Source of the DNA: Sycobia sp. Sy_11
Lineage: Eukaryota > Arthropoda > Insecta > Hymenoptera > Epichrysomallidae
Length of the DNA stretch: 64,000 nt
Assembly (NCBI GenBank): GCA_018907035.1
Contig: JACCIC010000216.1
Location: 696,501-760,500, forward strand
Direction: 5' to 3'
Shown here: positions 12,558-23,452 of the stretch, in pieces
Numbering within the stretch: the first letter of the stretch is position 1
Layout of the letters: each line of letters opens with the position of its first letter
Notes under the pieces: generated by a model
Told to the model about the DNA's origin: nothing
The model's input: the letters and a program-made list of their open reading frames with translations, nothing else
The model's database searches: none
Translations under genes and position numbers: made by a program

Positions 12558-12700
12558 AAATTCTTTGTTAGTAAAGTGCAGTCTGACTGTCCCCAAGAGT
12601 CCCTGATAAGGAGCCGTAGCGAGCTCGAAACATTGGACAGGTCTTCAATTAGGTAAGGGTGTTGGGGACAGTCAGACTGCACTTTACTAACAAAGAATTT
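12558..12700. repeat. Perfect 39-bp inverted repeat (hairpin element)
   Basis: The arms at 12558-12596 and 12662-12700 are exact reverse complements over 39 bases and enclose a 65-base loop. A partial extra copy of the arm core (GACAGTCTGACTGT) lies at about 12755. A perfect arm match means a recent origin or active conversion. It may be a foldback MITE or a template for a small-RNA precursor; no coding sequence is inside. Confidence 0.9.
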
Positions 12701-12820
12701 TTTCAGCTAATATTTTATTTTCAGATTAGTCTACGGGAGTGAATGTAAACAAGGACAGTCTGACTGTAAGTATAATTTTTATTTTAATTTTTATTTTATT
12801 TTTATTTTTAGTTTGAATTG

Positions 12821-12890
12821 ATTGGACTGTAAGACCAATAAAAAACTATTTATTAATTTGTAAATGGGCAGTCGACATAAGTACAATTAA
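12821..12890. repeat. Half copy of a palindromic MITE
   Basis: The segment running from ATTGGACTGTAAGACCAATA to GGGCAGTCGAC and AGTACAATT is the reverse complement of the arm at 35722-35785. Here only the loop and one arm are kept. Confidence 0.8.
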
Positions 12891-13199
12891 ATTAATTTGC
12901 AGTAATCCTGACAACATTATATATTCTTCAGCAATAATTTTGGATCATGGACGAACGCAATTATATACGTAAAATTATAAAACGATGTGTATTATACGTT
13001 TACGCAAATCCTTCAATGTCAGTTACCAAATGGGAACCTTATCCAGTGTCCGTATAATGCACGTTTATTCCTTTATCAATATCCGCATTGATTCTTGCGG
13101 TTCACTTTTATAAAACAAAAATGCATCGTAATAATATTATTATAAAATGATGCGTCGCTATTTTCATTTGCTTAGTAGTGAAAGCCTAATAAAAAAATA

Positions 13200-13785
13200 A
13201 GAATAATAAAATTATCCATTATGGCGCGTTCGATATATTTTGATAGACTTCCTTCTTCAGCATTCCCGAATCCCTCTCTCTCCGCCGCGGCGATTCCGAG
13301 CGAATCAGCGCTTGCGACCACCAGCGGAGCCTTACGGCGCCACCGGAGTCGCAAGCGTAGTTGATATAAAAGAGAGGGTTTTACGGATGGAAAGACAGAA
13401 CGGGAGCGGGGGAGATTGAGATCCGGACCTCCCGGGATCTCCGACGCCCCATCCCAAGAAAATAAATAGACTTAACCTTTATCCGACGCCTTGTCATTTA
13501 CCCTTCAAAACCGATCCCAGGCTCCATCACACCGGAGGAGCGAAGCTCCCCCGCGCCGTACACAGCTCCAACAAGAGAGTGGAGCAGCGCCGCCGCGCGC
13601 CGCCGCACGAGTAGTGGCAGCGAAAGAGGGACAGAGAGGGAGCTACGGCGCCGCCACGCGAATAGTAGCAGAGAGAGAAAGAGAGAGAGAGAGGGAGCTG
13701 CAGCGCCGCCGCTCCAATAACAGCTGAGCAGGCCGGCCCCGCCGCGCACCCCCGCGCGCACCGCCTGCGGCGGCTCCTTCACCGG
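13200..13785 (+). repeat. Gypsy LTR 5' part, same family as 26756-27480
   Basis: From GCATTCCCG near 13259 onward this closely matches, in opposite orientation, the LTR at 26756-27480. Shared parts include a CGATTCC..GCGAATCAGCGC block, the TATAAAAG box at 13365-13372, and the GAGCGAAGCTCCCCCGCGCC hairpin. The 5' end lacks the TGTTATA terminus and is truncated or diverged. Similarity stops near 13783. Confidence 0.8.
13365..13372 (+). promoter_or_regulatory. LTR TATA box
   Basis: TATAAAAG sits inside the LTR at the same relative place as in the second copy (27305-27312, minus strand). This is the likely U3 promoter of the Gypsy family. Confidence 0.55.
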
Positions 13786-13789
13786 TGGT

Positions 13790-14360
13790 CTTTACCTCAT
13801 CGGTCCTTTTCAGGGCCGTCTCGTGCGTAAGAGACGAGGTGGGCCATCCACTCCTCCTTCTCCCCCTCCACCTTCAGGTGGTGTTTCGCCCCGAAGGTCC
13901 TTCTCAGGGCCGTCCAGTCGTAGGAGACAGGGCGAGCCACCCACCTCCCCCCCTCTTCCTCCCCCGCACCTGCGGGTGATGTCTCACCCATAGGCCCTTC
14001 TCTCAGGGCTGTCCTGTTCGTAGGGGACAGGGCGAGCCACCCACTCCCCCCTCCTCTCCCTCCTCGACCTCCCGTCCACGGGCAGCGTCTTGGAACGATC
14101 CGGAAACCCGGATCAAACGGACGTTGTTTACGGTGTGGACTCCGGGCAGGGCACCCCTTCGAAAGGAGTTACTGGCATGGCGCCCAGTAGCTCTTATTAG
14201 GAGCCGTGCCCAAGGCCTCCGGAGACCCACCGTAGTCCGTGTCCTTGCCTCCTTCCCCCTCCCTACGAACCGGCGGTCGTATCCGGTTTCAGGGATCGGG
14301 GTCGGAGCCGCTCCGGCCTTGAAGGAGCCGACCATGGGGCCACTGGCACCATTTCATCCT
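13790..14360 (+). repeat. GC-rich tandem stem-loop modules of the Gypsy family
   Basis: Three related modules begin near 13802, 13889 and 13994. Each has TTTTCAGGGC- or TTCTCAGGGC-like bases, a short hairpin (for example GTCTC..GAGAC) and GGGCGAGCCACCCACTCC or a close variant. The same modules occur on the minus strand at 23809-24500, directly after the integrase C-terminus of the other copy. They are therefore part of the element's 3' region or of an extended LTR. Confidence 0.75.
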
Positions 14361-14376
14361 CATCCAGGTAGGAAGG

Positions 14377-15018
14377 ATGACGCCAGTCTGCTCTAGCCCG
14401 GAAATTCGGACGAGACGGCCTCGCCGCAGGCCTAGGAGGAGAAACGAGCGACAGCGCGCCAAGAGGAACACACGGCGCCATCGAAATAGACAGACAGCGC
14501 CGGAGGAAGCCAGGGAAAACTTCTGGGAGATTGATCTAGATCTGCCAGATCTAGACGTCTCAGAAGCCACCTCGGAGGATGAGGGACCACCGAAGGCCGT
14601 ATGGAGCGCGGTGGTGATCCCAACCGCTCCAGAGGCCCTCAACGTGCGGGGCGAGATCGGCATCCTCCGTCCCACTCGGCCGTCGCTCGTCGTCCCCCTC
14701 CTCGGCCTGCCCTGGCGGAACTCCCCGGGGCCCCGACTTCAGACTCCCCGACCGAAGTCTCTCTTCAATCCGGCGGCGTCTGAAGGGCAAGGGCCTCCCT
14801 ACGGCCCCGCGCACGCTCCGTCCGCCTCCGTTCGTATCCCCTTACCGGACCCCTCCCCGGTACCACCCGCGTTGACGCAACGAGAGGTGGCGACTAAACG
14901 GCCCTTTTCAGGGCCACAAAATCAAATCACACGAGGCCAAATTACTCATTTAACCGTCATCACCATCCCCCCTTATAACAAGGTTAGGGTGAAATGGTAC
15001 GATCTGTTAGGGGAGTAA
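14377..15018 (+). CDS. Arg/Pro-rich open frame in the Gypsy remnant (hypothetical)
   Basis: A 213-residue ATG frame has a strongly basic N-terminus (RPRRRPRRRNERQRAKR), an acidic stretch (WEIDLDLPDLDVSEATSEDE) and a Pro-rich second half. I recognise no domain. The frame runs over the TTATAACA terminus near 14985, so its last dozen residues come from flanking DNA. The matching part is deleted in the copy at 23.8-27.5 kb. GC-rich DNA has few stops by chance, so this may not be a protein; alternatively it is an accessory ORF of the element. Confidence 0.3.
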   Translation: MTPVCSSPEIRTRRPRRRPRRRNERQRAKRNTRRHRNRQTAPEEARENFWEIDLDLPDLDVSEATSEDEGPPKAVWSAVVIPTAPEALNVRGEIGILRPTRPSLVVPLLGLPWRNSPGPRLQTPRPKSLFNPAASEGQGPPYGPAHAPSASVRIPLPDPSPVPPALTQREVATKRPFSGPQNQITRGQITHLTVITIPPYNKVRVKWYDLLGE

Positions 15019-15335
15019 TGAATCTTTTCAATGCAAATTTTAAAGTTGCTAGAATTCCAATATCATTTTCAACGGTATCAAGAACCCTTACAAGGTTTAA
15101 TGATCACGGTACTGTCAATGATCTACGTAGACCAGGCAAATCAAATTCAGCATCAAATGAAGAGACTTCATTAAACGTTATGCTATCAATCATTGAGGCT
15201 CCACATAATTCTATTCATAGAGTTAGTCAAGAAAAAGGTCGTTAGCAAAACGTTAGTACATAACATATTTAAAAAAGCCAGACTCCATCCATTTAAAGTT
15301 AATCTGGTTCATAAGTTTTACTACGTCTAGGTTGT
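15007..15335 (+). pseudogene. Tc1/mariner-superfamily transposase fragment (HTH part, DUF4817-like)
   Basis: Residues VARIPISFSTVSRTLTRF, NDHGTVNDLRRPGKSNSAS and NVMLSIIEAPHNSIHRVSQE match the helix-turn-helix and GRP-like linker of Tc1/IS630-type transposases of the DUF4817 kind. A stop follows at 15243, and an out-of-frame ARLHPFKVNLVH resembles the segment that follows in the family. The catalytic domain is absent. The Gypsy LTR remnant ends just upstream. Confidence 0.45.
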
Positions 15336-15339
15336 TGTT

Positions 15340-16540
15340 CCTGGGTAATGCTAAAAGTAAATAAGTAATGCAACTGAATAGCAATAATTATGTAAGCGAG
15401 CGCACGTTTGACACGTACTGTTATTTGGGTAATCTAAAAGACTACTGAAAGATGACAAAATAGTCTGTTATTTTCAAAGCCAAAGATCCAGTATTTGGTT
15501 ATAAAAACATCATCAGCAATACATCTCCGTTTAATAATGTAAGCCCGCCGATAGATGACGTAAATACATCTGAAGGCTATGTAACAGTTCTAAACATTTG
15601 AATGATTTGAAAATTTTACCGATGTAATATAATAACAAATGCAAAAAATGGTAGTAAAAAAACTATTGCAAATTTGGAAAAATTAAATAAAATAATTTAT
15701 TCATCTTTAGAGTGCCGGGATTTGAGAAATTTCAAAAGCTCCGTGTTCCTGTAAAAAAGTGAGTTTAGGCCATGCTCAAAAGACTAAACTAAGACCAAGC
15801 CTTGGGCAGATGGGAGCATGACGCCTCCAGCCATCATCGCGGCCCGGTATTGTAATGCGCATGGTAATTTTTTCTTTCTCGTAAAAAATATTTAGAAGAT
15901 TTCCTAAGCATCAAAAATATTTGCCTAAGAGTTTTTGGGGTCCCTGAATACGATTCTGCAATCAAATTTTCAAAATTCAAAAGCCGGATTCCATATGGCG
16001 ACTATCTCGAACTAAAACTGGTTTTTTCACTGATTATGCTGGAAATAAACCACATAAAAGTTCACAGAAAAAACATCTGACGCCTGTAGGCGTCATCCTG
16101 GACCTCTAAAAGTTAAATGTATTTATATTTATATATAACTGGCGCTAACGAATGTAGATTTTAATAAAGAAATTCTCTTATATTTATAAAGCGAGCCAGA
16201 GCTGCGACACAGCAGGTCACACATACGTCTCCGATGAAAATGTAACCAGTTATACTATGCGTAAACCGAGATGAATTTTACCGATGTGAAAGAGATAGAT
16301 GGACAATATATTTAAAAAGTTATGGCATTTGTTCTTTCAAAAATCCTTAAATTATATATTATATAATTATATATTATATATATGTATATATATATATATA
16401 TATATAACATATATACTAGCATCCCCCGTCTCGGCTTCACCCGGGATAATATATTAATCGATTTCATAAACAATTCAATAATATCTAAGTAAAACGTACT
16501 CTATATATACAAATCTATATCTCAATAAATAATTGACCGT
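15340..16540. other. Non-coding stretch with a TA microsatellite
   Basis: No gene is seen. A short perfect hairpin TGACGCCT-GT-AGGCGTCA lies near 16078-16096. A TA tract lies near 16375-16405, followed by CCCGTCTCGGCTTCACCCGGG near 16427, a string typical of ends of dispersed insect repeats. Confidence 0.45.
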
Positions 16541-16580
16541 AATTTACCTATCGTCACTTCTGTATAAAAAGCCATTTTAT

Positions 16581-16584
<4 letters not shown>

Positions 16585-16638
<54 letters not shown>
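16585..16638. repeat. (TA)n tract at the left arm of the foldback-like element
   Basis: A pure TA run lies just before the AAATACGG end of the 60-bp array. A matching run sits at 17562-17600 at the other end. Confidence 0.9.
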
Positions 16639-16643
<5 letters not shown>

Positions 16644-17556
16644 TACGGCTTCGATGGAGAAAATTGTACTTTCGAGTTCGAGCGGTAGAAAAAGATGTCC
16701 AAGTGTCTCGAGACGACGTTTACAGAGAGTATCGTGTTCGTACAATACGAAATGTCTCGGGACGACTGCTATAGAGAGTTTTGTGTTGAGGACGTAGAAT
16801 ACAATGTCCAGGTATCCCGGGACTCTTATGGGGAGTGTTCGAATGATAGAATAAGAATCTCTTCATAGAAGTCATACTGGCATACCTCTATTTTGTTTCC
16901 CACCAACTATACACGAAATTCCCCGTAGAAGTCGTTCAAAAACACCTGGAAATCACATTCTATCATCCGAACACGAAAATCCCCGTAGAAGTTGTCCGGA
17001 TATACCTGAAGTTCATTTCCTATCAACTAAACACGATACTCCACGTAAAAATCGTCCCGTCATACCTGGACATCATCTTCTACCGTCCGAACACGAAATT
17101 CCCCGTAGAAGTCGTTCCAAAACACCTGGAAATAGCGTTCAATGATCCGAACACGAAACTCTCCGTAGAAGTTGTCCCGACATACTTAAACATCGTTTCC
17201 TACCAACTAAACACGATAGTCCCAGTAGAAGTCCTCCCGAGAAAGCTTGCATCGCTTCCTAACGATTAAACACAACACAATACAAGACCTAAATATCGTA
17301 TTTTACCGTCCCAATACGAATGTTCCCATAGAAGCTAATTATATACGTGGATACCTCATACCTGGATCTCATTTTCTATTAACTAAATACAATATTCGCC
17401 GTAAAAATCGCCCAGAGACACCTGGACATTGCATTCTATCATCCGAACACATAAATGCCTATAGAAATCGTTTTGAGACAACGGGATATCGTAATCCACC
17501 GCCCGTACACGCCAATACAATATTTATCAGTATCATATGTACATTATAATATACAT

Positions 17557-17561
<5 letters not shown>

Positions 17562-17600
<39 letters not shown>
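17562..17600. repeat. (TA)n tract at the right arm of the foldback-like element
   Basis: TA dinucleotide run between the minisatellite array and the conserved right flank. The third copy of the element has only a short, degenerate AT stretch at this place. Confidence 0.9.
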
Positions 17601-17606
<6 letters not shown>

Positions 17607-17949
17607 TTCCGTTTTTTCAATTAAAAATTGTGAATATTTTCGTAGTAATGCCAACTGAAATTCTAGAAAAATGTTGTTATGCGCATAGCATATTTTTTAA
17701 GTAGATGATGAATTTGCCTTTTTATGCAGAAGTGTCGATATATTTTATTTATATATACATAGTTTCGTGATTGTTAGTAAAGAACGCTATTTTGTCATCA
17801 TTTCTTTTGTTCAAACTAAAAAAAACATAGTCTCTTGCCACAATTCTGAAGTTAATAGAATGTATAAAAATACAAATATAATTTGTCGTCACAAACTATA
17901 TTCAGTATAATTTGGCATACAGAATTATTTTATAAGTTGATTTTATAAT

Positions 17950-19140
17950 ATTATTGAAAATAAGTCCCTTGCTTGCTATTGTTAATTTGTTACTATTACA
18001 GCAATCACTTTTTAAAAGCCTTTTAAAAATAAATTTTCCGATAACGTTTTTAGTTTTCATTATGTAATTTTTATAAATTGTATCATTATAAGTTAAAAAA
18101 ATTGATGAAGGACTTTTATATTTATGGAAGTCACAAAAAATGTTATCTATTCATAAGTTTGGTACTACTCTGATCGCTAACACATTGTAAATATTCACAT
18201 AATTAGTAGATGTCAAGTTTTCAATGTTTAATGAGATTATCTTTCACTCATCTAATATACTTTCTCCAAGAAAGTCACATAATATTTAGTTACCAAGGTA
18301 CTAAATACGACCTCGGTGCATCTCTTCTAATTTACCTAATCCTGTTACTATTAATATAGAAAATAATAATTTACATACTTACCGTCGCCAAGGATTGACT
18401 TACCTTGGCCGGAAGCAATGAATAAAATATTTTTTAATTTATAAATAATTATAAATTTAATATAAATATTATTAATTATTAATAGTTTTATATTATCGAT
18501 ATTTTATTATTTTCTTAGTAAGAATTTATTCTTATTGCACGACCCTCAGTTTTACCCTTGGCAATTGATTTTATAAAAATTTCGATCTGGTTTAGTTAAA
18601 TACTTTATTGTTAACCTATTTATAAAAATACAATTTGAAACTAAATTCTAAACGCAATTAGTATCGAATTCTATTACCATAGCTGTTGTTTATATAACAA
18701 CTAGCAGGTACTGTATAATTGATTTCCGCGTTTGATCAAACTAAGAAAAAAATAAATGATGACTTACTTCTAGATAAAACCAAACACGTTGCGGGCCCGT
18801 TTATCTTCAGTTGCTGTCTGACAAAAATTTCACCGATAGCTCTCCTTTGTAAATCGGGAAAAAACTGAGGTGCTAATGATGAAATCACCACGACCAGTCA
18901 ACAGCCACAGTCACAATTCTCAAATAAAAATTAATTTTTTTTATGAAAAAAGACAGTAGAATTAGACAACAGCGAAATCGAATAAAAAATCTATCTATCT
19001 TCAACCTTTATAATTAAAATAATACTGTCTTCAATTTTCTCTCTACTCCCTCATATTTGCTGAAGTTAGAGAGAGACTACAACCTATTTTCGGTCTCTCT
19101 CTACTTCGCGAACGAACATCACCAATGTATGTATTAGTCC
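17950..19140. other. AT-rich spacer, nothing recognised
   Basis: No coding or structural feature stands out apart from a small CCAAGG...CCTTGG dyad near 18388-18410. Confidence 0.4.
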
Positions 19141-19145
19141 TTATT

Positions 19146-19148
<3 letters not shown>

Positions 19149-19188
<40 letters not shown>
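19149..19188. repeat. (TA)n microsatellite
   Basis: TA run immediately outside the left arm of the inverted repeat that starts near 19190. A similar run lies outside the right arm at 23457-23500. Confidence 0.9.
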
Positions 19189-19189
<1 letters not shown>

Positions 19190-19194
<5 letters not shown>

Positions 19195-19625
19195 ATACTG
19201 TGACGGGGTACTTATTCAAATACTGTCTGATAAAAGTACCCGTTGACAGAGTTGCAAGTACCTCCAGACGGTTTGAATCATTCTATAGAATTAGCTGTGT
19301 TGACACTAGATTCCTTCCTGTTATTTTTCCGTGAACTTACCTTCTTATCCTCGATTTTATATTTTATAAAATTTCAATAATAAATTAGAATAATATATTA
19401 ATAATAATCCAGGAAAGGGCGGAACAATTATCAGGTACGAGGAGTTTTGACAAATTTCTTATTATAAATAAAAAATAATACAAAAGGAAATTCTTTAATT
19501 AAATCTTATTTAACAAAAATCTTTATTTATTAAATTAAATAAAATTATAATAATTAGTAACCTAACGCTACCTAGTATGCATCCACGCCACACTAGCACA
19601 CGTTTTAAATATTTCTGATACAAAT
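19190..19625 (+). repeat. Left arm of a long inverted repeat (partner 23030-23460)
   Basis: Shared blocks in order include TACTTATTCAAATACT, AAAAGTACCCGTTGACA, TCTATAGAA, ATTTTATATTTTAT, TTCAATAATAAATTA, ATTTCTTATTATAA and GTATGCA..CACGC. They occur as reverse complement at 23030-23460. The arms enclose about 3.4 kb that includes BEL/Pao scraps. They could be termini of one large element or two oppositely inserted LTRs. Confidence 0.8.
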
Positions 19626-19639
19626 AAACAATATCTAAC

Positions 19640-21310
19640 CTCAAGTACTTGGTCGTCAATTCCTCGGACACGATCTCGATTTTCCAAAAATCAATTTATT
19701 TAAAAATCACTAGGCGACAAATTGACACTGCACAGCCTCGACATAATGGTAATAATTACTTTTTTTTCTTTAATAAAACTAAGTATAAAATAAAGCGAGG
19801 AGAAGCTGACTTTTTTTGAACTATATGAAAATCTATATTAACTATATTATCTCTATCTCTTTCTATTTTTCTCTCCAATTTTACTCTCTAACACATGTAG
19901 AAAGAAACTTCTGTGTTACAATACACACGCGGGAACACACACACACACACACATACATTTAAGGGGGTACTTGGCGTCTAAGGGATACGTCCCTGAGATG
20001 TCAGCCCGGATTGAAGTTCCCGTTAAGAAAGGGGGAGGATTCGTCAAAGACATAGTTTAATTTGTAATTAATAATTTTAGACCGTAGGATCCCCTGAGAT
20101 ATTCGACAAACTTATTACTTTTTCCTTTATTCCTTTTTTATACAGAAATATCTAAATAAGGAAAATTCTAAAAGGAGAAAAGAAAATATATTTATAAATT
20201 TTGTTATATTAAATAATCAAATTAAAATAAATTTATTATATTTAAAATTAATTTATTAATTTTAAATAATTATAACAATTATTAAATACTACTCCTACCC
20301 ATCAGCAGCCGCGATCGGCTAACGCTCGCCATCCATATACAGGTGCGAGGGAATTGGTTACGCGTAGAGTGGTGTAGAGAACAAAGTATTGGAGCGCCAC
20401 CTTACGGACGATTTAAAATGCACTTTCTCTGCAGAATATATATGCGTACTAGGATCTACCTAATCGTTAATGGGAACTTAGTTTTCTCTCTTCTTTATGT
20501 ATAAGAGAGACACGCCAATGTATCCCTCGCACACGTACACAGACTTTTGATTTTTAACATTGAATAAAAAAAAATAAACTATCGCGTGCACTAAATTGCG
20601 AAGTAAAATAAATTACTAACCTTAATTTGAGTGGACGCTGAAAGATTTCGACCCAACGACGAGAGGAAAAATTTCATCCTTCTTCTCACTAAATAAGCTG
20701 ATGGAATTTAAAGGCCACTCCTCGAAACTCTTAATCCATACGACGAGGTGCTGTAGATCGTATGATGAATGTATTTTTTAGTAAGACTCACAAAAATAAA
20801 TACACGGAACAACTTCGACGAACAAAGGACGGAATCAATATTTTTTAAGTTGATATATCAAAAAAAGAAAAGTTGGTATGCCCTCACTTGCCCATCTTCC
20901 ATCCTTTTTCCAATTTCCGAAATTAGTATGTTAACTACAGAGTCAATAATTGCATATATTTTCAAAAATTATAATTTATTTACGGAATATTTATATAATT
21001 GATGTTTACTTCGAGCTCTCTGTATGGCAACTCAAAATGTACTACTGACTATCGCTTATGCGTTCCCTTTTATAGTCACGTAGGCTTCGTCTTTTCCCAC
21101 TTTAGTAAATTTTAAACATCAAATAAAATCCCTTTATTATATCGTAGTAGAAAAGCTAATAGAAGTCAGAAAAACAAAAACAACAATAAAATCAATAAAA
21201 TTACACTAATATTATCGCACTAAAATTGTGTGTTTCTTTCTCATTGAGTCTAAGGGATAGCGCGCTCTTTTATGTTTGCAGCGCAAACAGGTGCGCTTTT
21301 TCATACTGGC
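19640..21310. other. Non-coding interior of the inverted-repeat segment
   Basis: No protein is recognised. The sequence is AT-rich with short CA runs near 19938-19955 and a GC-richer block at 20300-20480. It may be LTR or untranslated sequence of the BEL-type element. Confidence 0.35.
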
Positions 21311-21317
21311 TGCAAAA

Positions 21318-21410
21318 CAACGCGCTATTCTGTGTTTGAGGATTAAAAATCTGTCGCGCGCCTTTTACGAAGTACGTTTCTTTGTTTTTCTACTTCTTTC
21401 GTTTATTTTC
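21318..21410. repeat. Direct repeat copy 1 near the BEL/Pao fragment
   Basis: This 93-base segment (AACGCGCTATTCTGTGTTTG ... TTTATTTTC) is nearly repeated in the same orientation at 22505-22597. The two copies flank the BEL/Pao pol fragment, so they may be LTR pieces. Confidence 0.75.
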
Positions 21411-21775
21411 TCTTGTTACACACACGCCTGTTGCCTTCCAGGATTGGCATAAGTGCGGCCTCATGTAACCATTTCGGTATTTCTGAGCACGCAGAACTCG
21501 TTCATTTACCAGAGCTAGATTCTTAAAAATATAGAGAAGATAACTAGTAAACCTGGCCACTCATTCGTCTATGTGTTACAGTAAAAACACTTTCTTTACG
21601 TGCTTCTATTTTATTTACTATTTTTGCATTTTCTGTGTTCAGTTGTTTGTGTACTGGTCAAGAATCCTCTCCGTGTCTTAAAAACTCAGGGGCGTCAATT
21701 CATCGCTCGCCTACTTGTTTTAAATTTGCAACGCATGACGCTATCGGCGGGATTCTGTTTTGAGGGGATCCAACG

Positions 21776-22468
21776 CTATTCAGAACGTTTCGTAGCCTCT
21801 CCTATTTGTCCTAATCGATTGGCTTTAAATATTTGTTTATTTCTCGGCTCTGTTCTTATCCATCTTAACACTGACGTAGAATCATACCAAAAGGTTATCG
21901 TATCGATTTTCATATCGAGTTCATTTGCGATACTGATAGGAAGGGGTGTACCTAGTAACACCGCCTGTAGTTCTAGCCGCGGAACCAATTAAAATATCCG
22001 CTCGTTTTTCTGATCTACAAGGTGTATTTCCTCTTCATCATTTTGCACATTCTTCTTCGGAATTGTGACTAATACAGCTTGTGAATTGCTGGCTCAACCG
22101 TACATTTGAAAGTTGGTGCAAGAGTTTCTTTCAACTACGTCGCGAACAAGATTACGTGCTTCTTATATTGTATTTAAACTTGTTAAGTAGTCATCCATGT
22201 AACTACTTTTTATAATACTCTTTGGAGCTTTTGGTTTTGATGTGGCAAATTTCATGGCATTTTCATTTTTTATGTAAATAGCACTTGTGGGAGACGATTT
22301 TGCTCCGAAAATTAAGCAGTTCATCTCGTATACATCCGAATGTCTTTGCCTATCCGCTCCGCGCCATAAGAACCGTTGTACCCCGTAATCTTCTCTTATT
22401 TCCACCCGCAGATGCGTGTCCTTGATATCGAATTTTAAAGCAATCGTGTATTGGCGAAAACGTAGCAA
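21776..22468 (-). pseudogene. BEL/Pao retrotransposon pol fragment
   Basis: On the minus strand, 22468-22163 encodes a BEL/Pao reverse transcriptase piece: FDIKDTHLRVEIRED, RFLWRGAD, then FGAKSSPTSAIY and SYMDDYLTS. The region at 21988-21776 reads VPRLELQAVLL and WYDSTSVLRWI, the RNase H-like part found in BEL pol. The link between them is shortened and interrupted by stops. Gag, protease and integrase are not seen. Confidence 0.8.
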
Positions 22469-22504
22469 TACGGCCAGTAATGATTCAAAATTACTGTAAA
22501 AACA

Positions 22505-22597
22505 AACGCGTTATTCTGCGTTTGCGGATTAAAAATCTGGCGCGCGACTTTTACGAAGCACGTATCTTTATTTTTCTACTTCTTTCTTTTATTTTCA
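22505..22597. repeat. Direct repeat copy 2 near the BEL/Pao fragment
   Basis: Same-orientation copy of 21318-21410 with a few substitutions. It lies just upstream of the minus-strand RT fragment, as expected for a 5' LTR piece. Confidence 0.75.
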
Positions 22598-22724
22598 GAT
22601 AAAAGAGATACATAACAGATTTTACGTCATTAAAATTATTGTAAGTGAACACATATATGGTAAAACATATCAGAATTTCTTCCTATATGTGTTAGAAAGC
22701 AAAATTGGAAGAAAAGATAGGAAA

Positions 22725-22726
<2 letters not shown>

Positions 22727-22767
<41 letters not shown>
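22727..22767. repeat. (GA)n microsatellite
   Basis: About twenty GA dinucleotides in a row. Confidence 0.95.
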
Positions 22768-22770
<3 letters not shown>

Positions 22771-23029
22771 ACATATAGATATAGTTATAGAATATTAATA
22801 TAATATAGTTTTTGAAAAACAGACAATTAGAAAAATTTTTCTAATATACCTAATTCGGTGACTTGAACGATAATTTTTCTAATATTCTTCATTCAACATA
22901 TATTTTTCATGTATAGTTGTTTCATTGTTATTGCAGTGCATTATTTAGTAGAACAAATAAATTAATTAAAATATTATTTAAATGGATTTTAGTTATTCCG
23001 AATATCAGTAAAGGCGGCGCTCTTGTCGC

Positions 23030-23452
23030 CTGATCTATATATTCAAAAGAGAAATATCCTCTCTCGCACACTATGTGCAGGGAAAGCATGCGCTAGTGTA
23101 GCGTGAGTGCATACTACGTAAAGTTAGGTAATTAATTATTATAATTTAATTTAATTTAATAAATTTAAATATTTTTTTTATTAAATGAGATTTAATTAAT
23201 TTCCTTTTTTTATTATTTTCTAATTATAATAAGAAATTTGTTAAAAACCCCTGTATCTGATATTTGTCCCGTCCTTTTCTGAATTATTATCAACATATTA
23301 ATATAATTTATTATTGAAATTTAATAAAATATAAAATCCAGGGTAAGAAGTCCACCAAAATTGTTCTATAGAACTATTAAAACCGTCTGGGGTTGCTTAA
23401 AACTTTGTCAACGGGTACTTTTACCGGGTAGTATTTGAATAAGTACACCATT

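Larger units (their letters stand above)
16545..17945 (+). mobile_element. Foldback-like element, copy 1 (inverted 60-bp minisatellite)
   Basis: The core (about 16640-17535) is a tandem array with a period of 60 bases. The unit contains CCCCGTAGAAGTCGTCC and, in many units, ACACGAAA. The first roughly three units run in one direction; from about 16852 the units run as reverse complement for about eleven more. Both ends carry AAATACGG followed by TTC and GAGAAA, inverted to each other, then (TA)n tracts. Outside these is an inverted match CACTTCTGTATAAAAAG (left) and its complement near 17725. The right flank to 17945 recurs, inverted, at 33605-33900. The architecture resembles Drosophila FB elements, whose long inverted termini consist of short tandem repeats. 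No transposase is present. Confidence 0.7.

Noticed and set aside
12597..12661. Hammerhead-ribozyme-like words (CTGATAA ... GAAAC ... GTC) in the loop of the hairpin
   Set aside because: The G of CTGATGA is replaced and stem I does not pair, so an active hammerhead is not supported. An Infernal search with hammerhead models would settle it.
13498..13991. Several 60-94 residue frames on both strands of the GC-rich LTR
   Set aside because: GC-rich, repeat-bearing LTR sequence has few stops; there are no domains and no conservation of frame between the two LTR copies.
16640..17535. Regularly spaced repeats considered as a CRISPR array
   Set aside because: The 60-bp units are contiguous and diverged with no unique spacers, they invert once, and the genome is eukaryotic.
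22163..22468. BEL RT piece considered as an intact gene
   Set aside because: Only about 100 residues, without the flanking RT motifs; the linker to the RNase H part contains stops.
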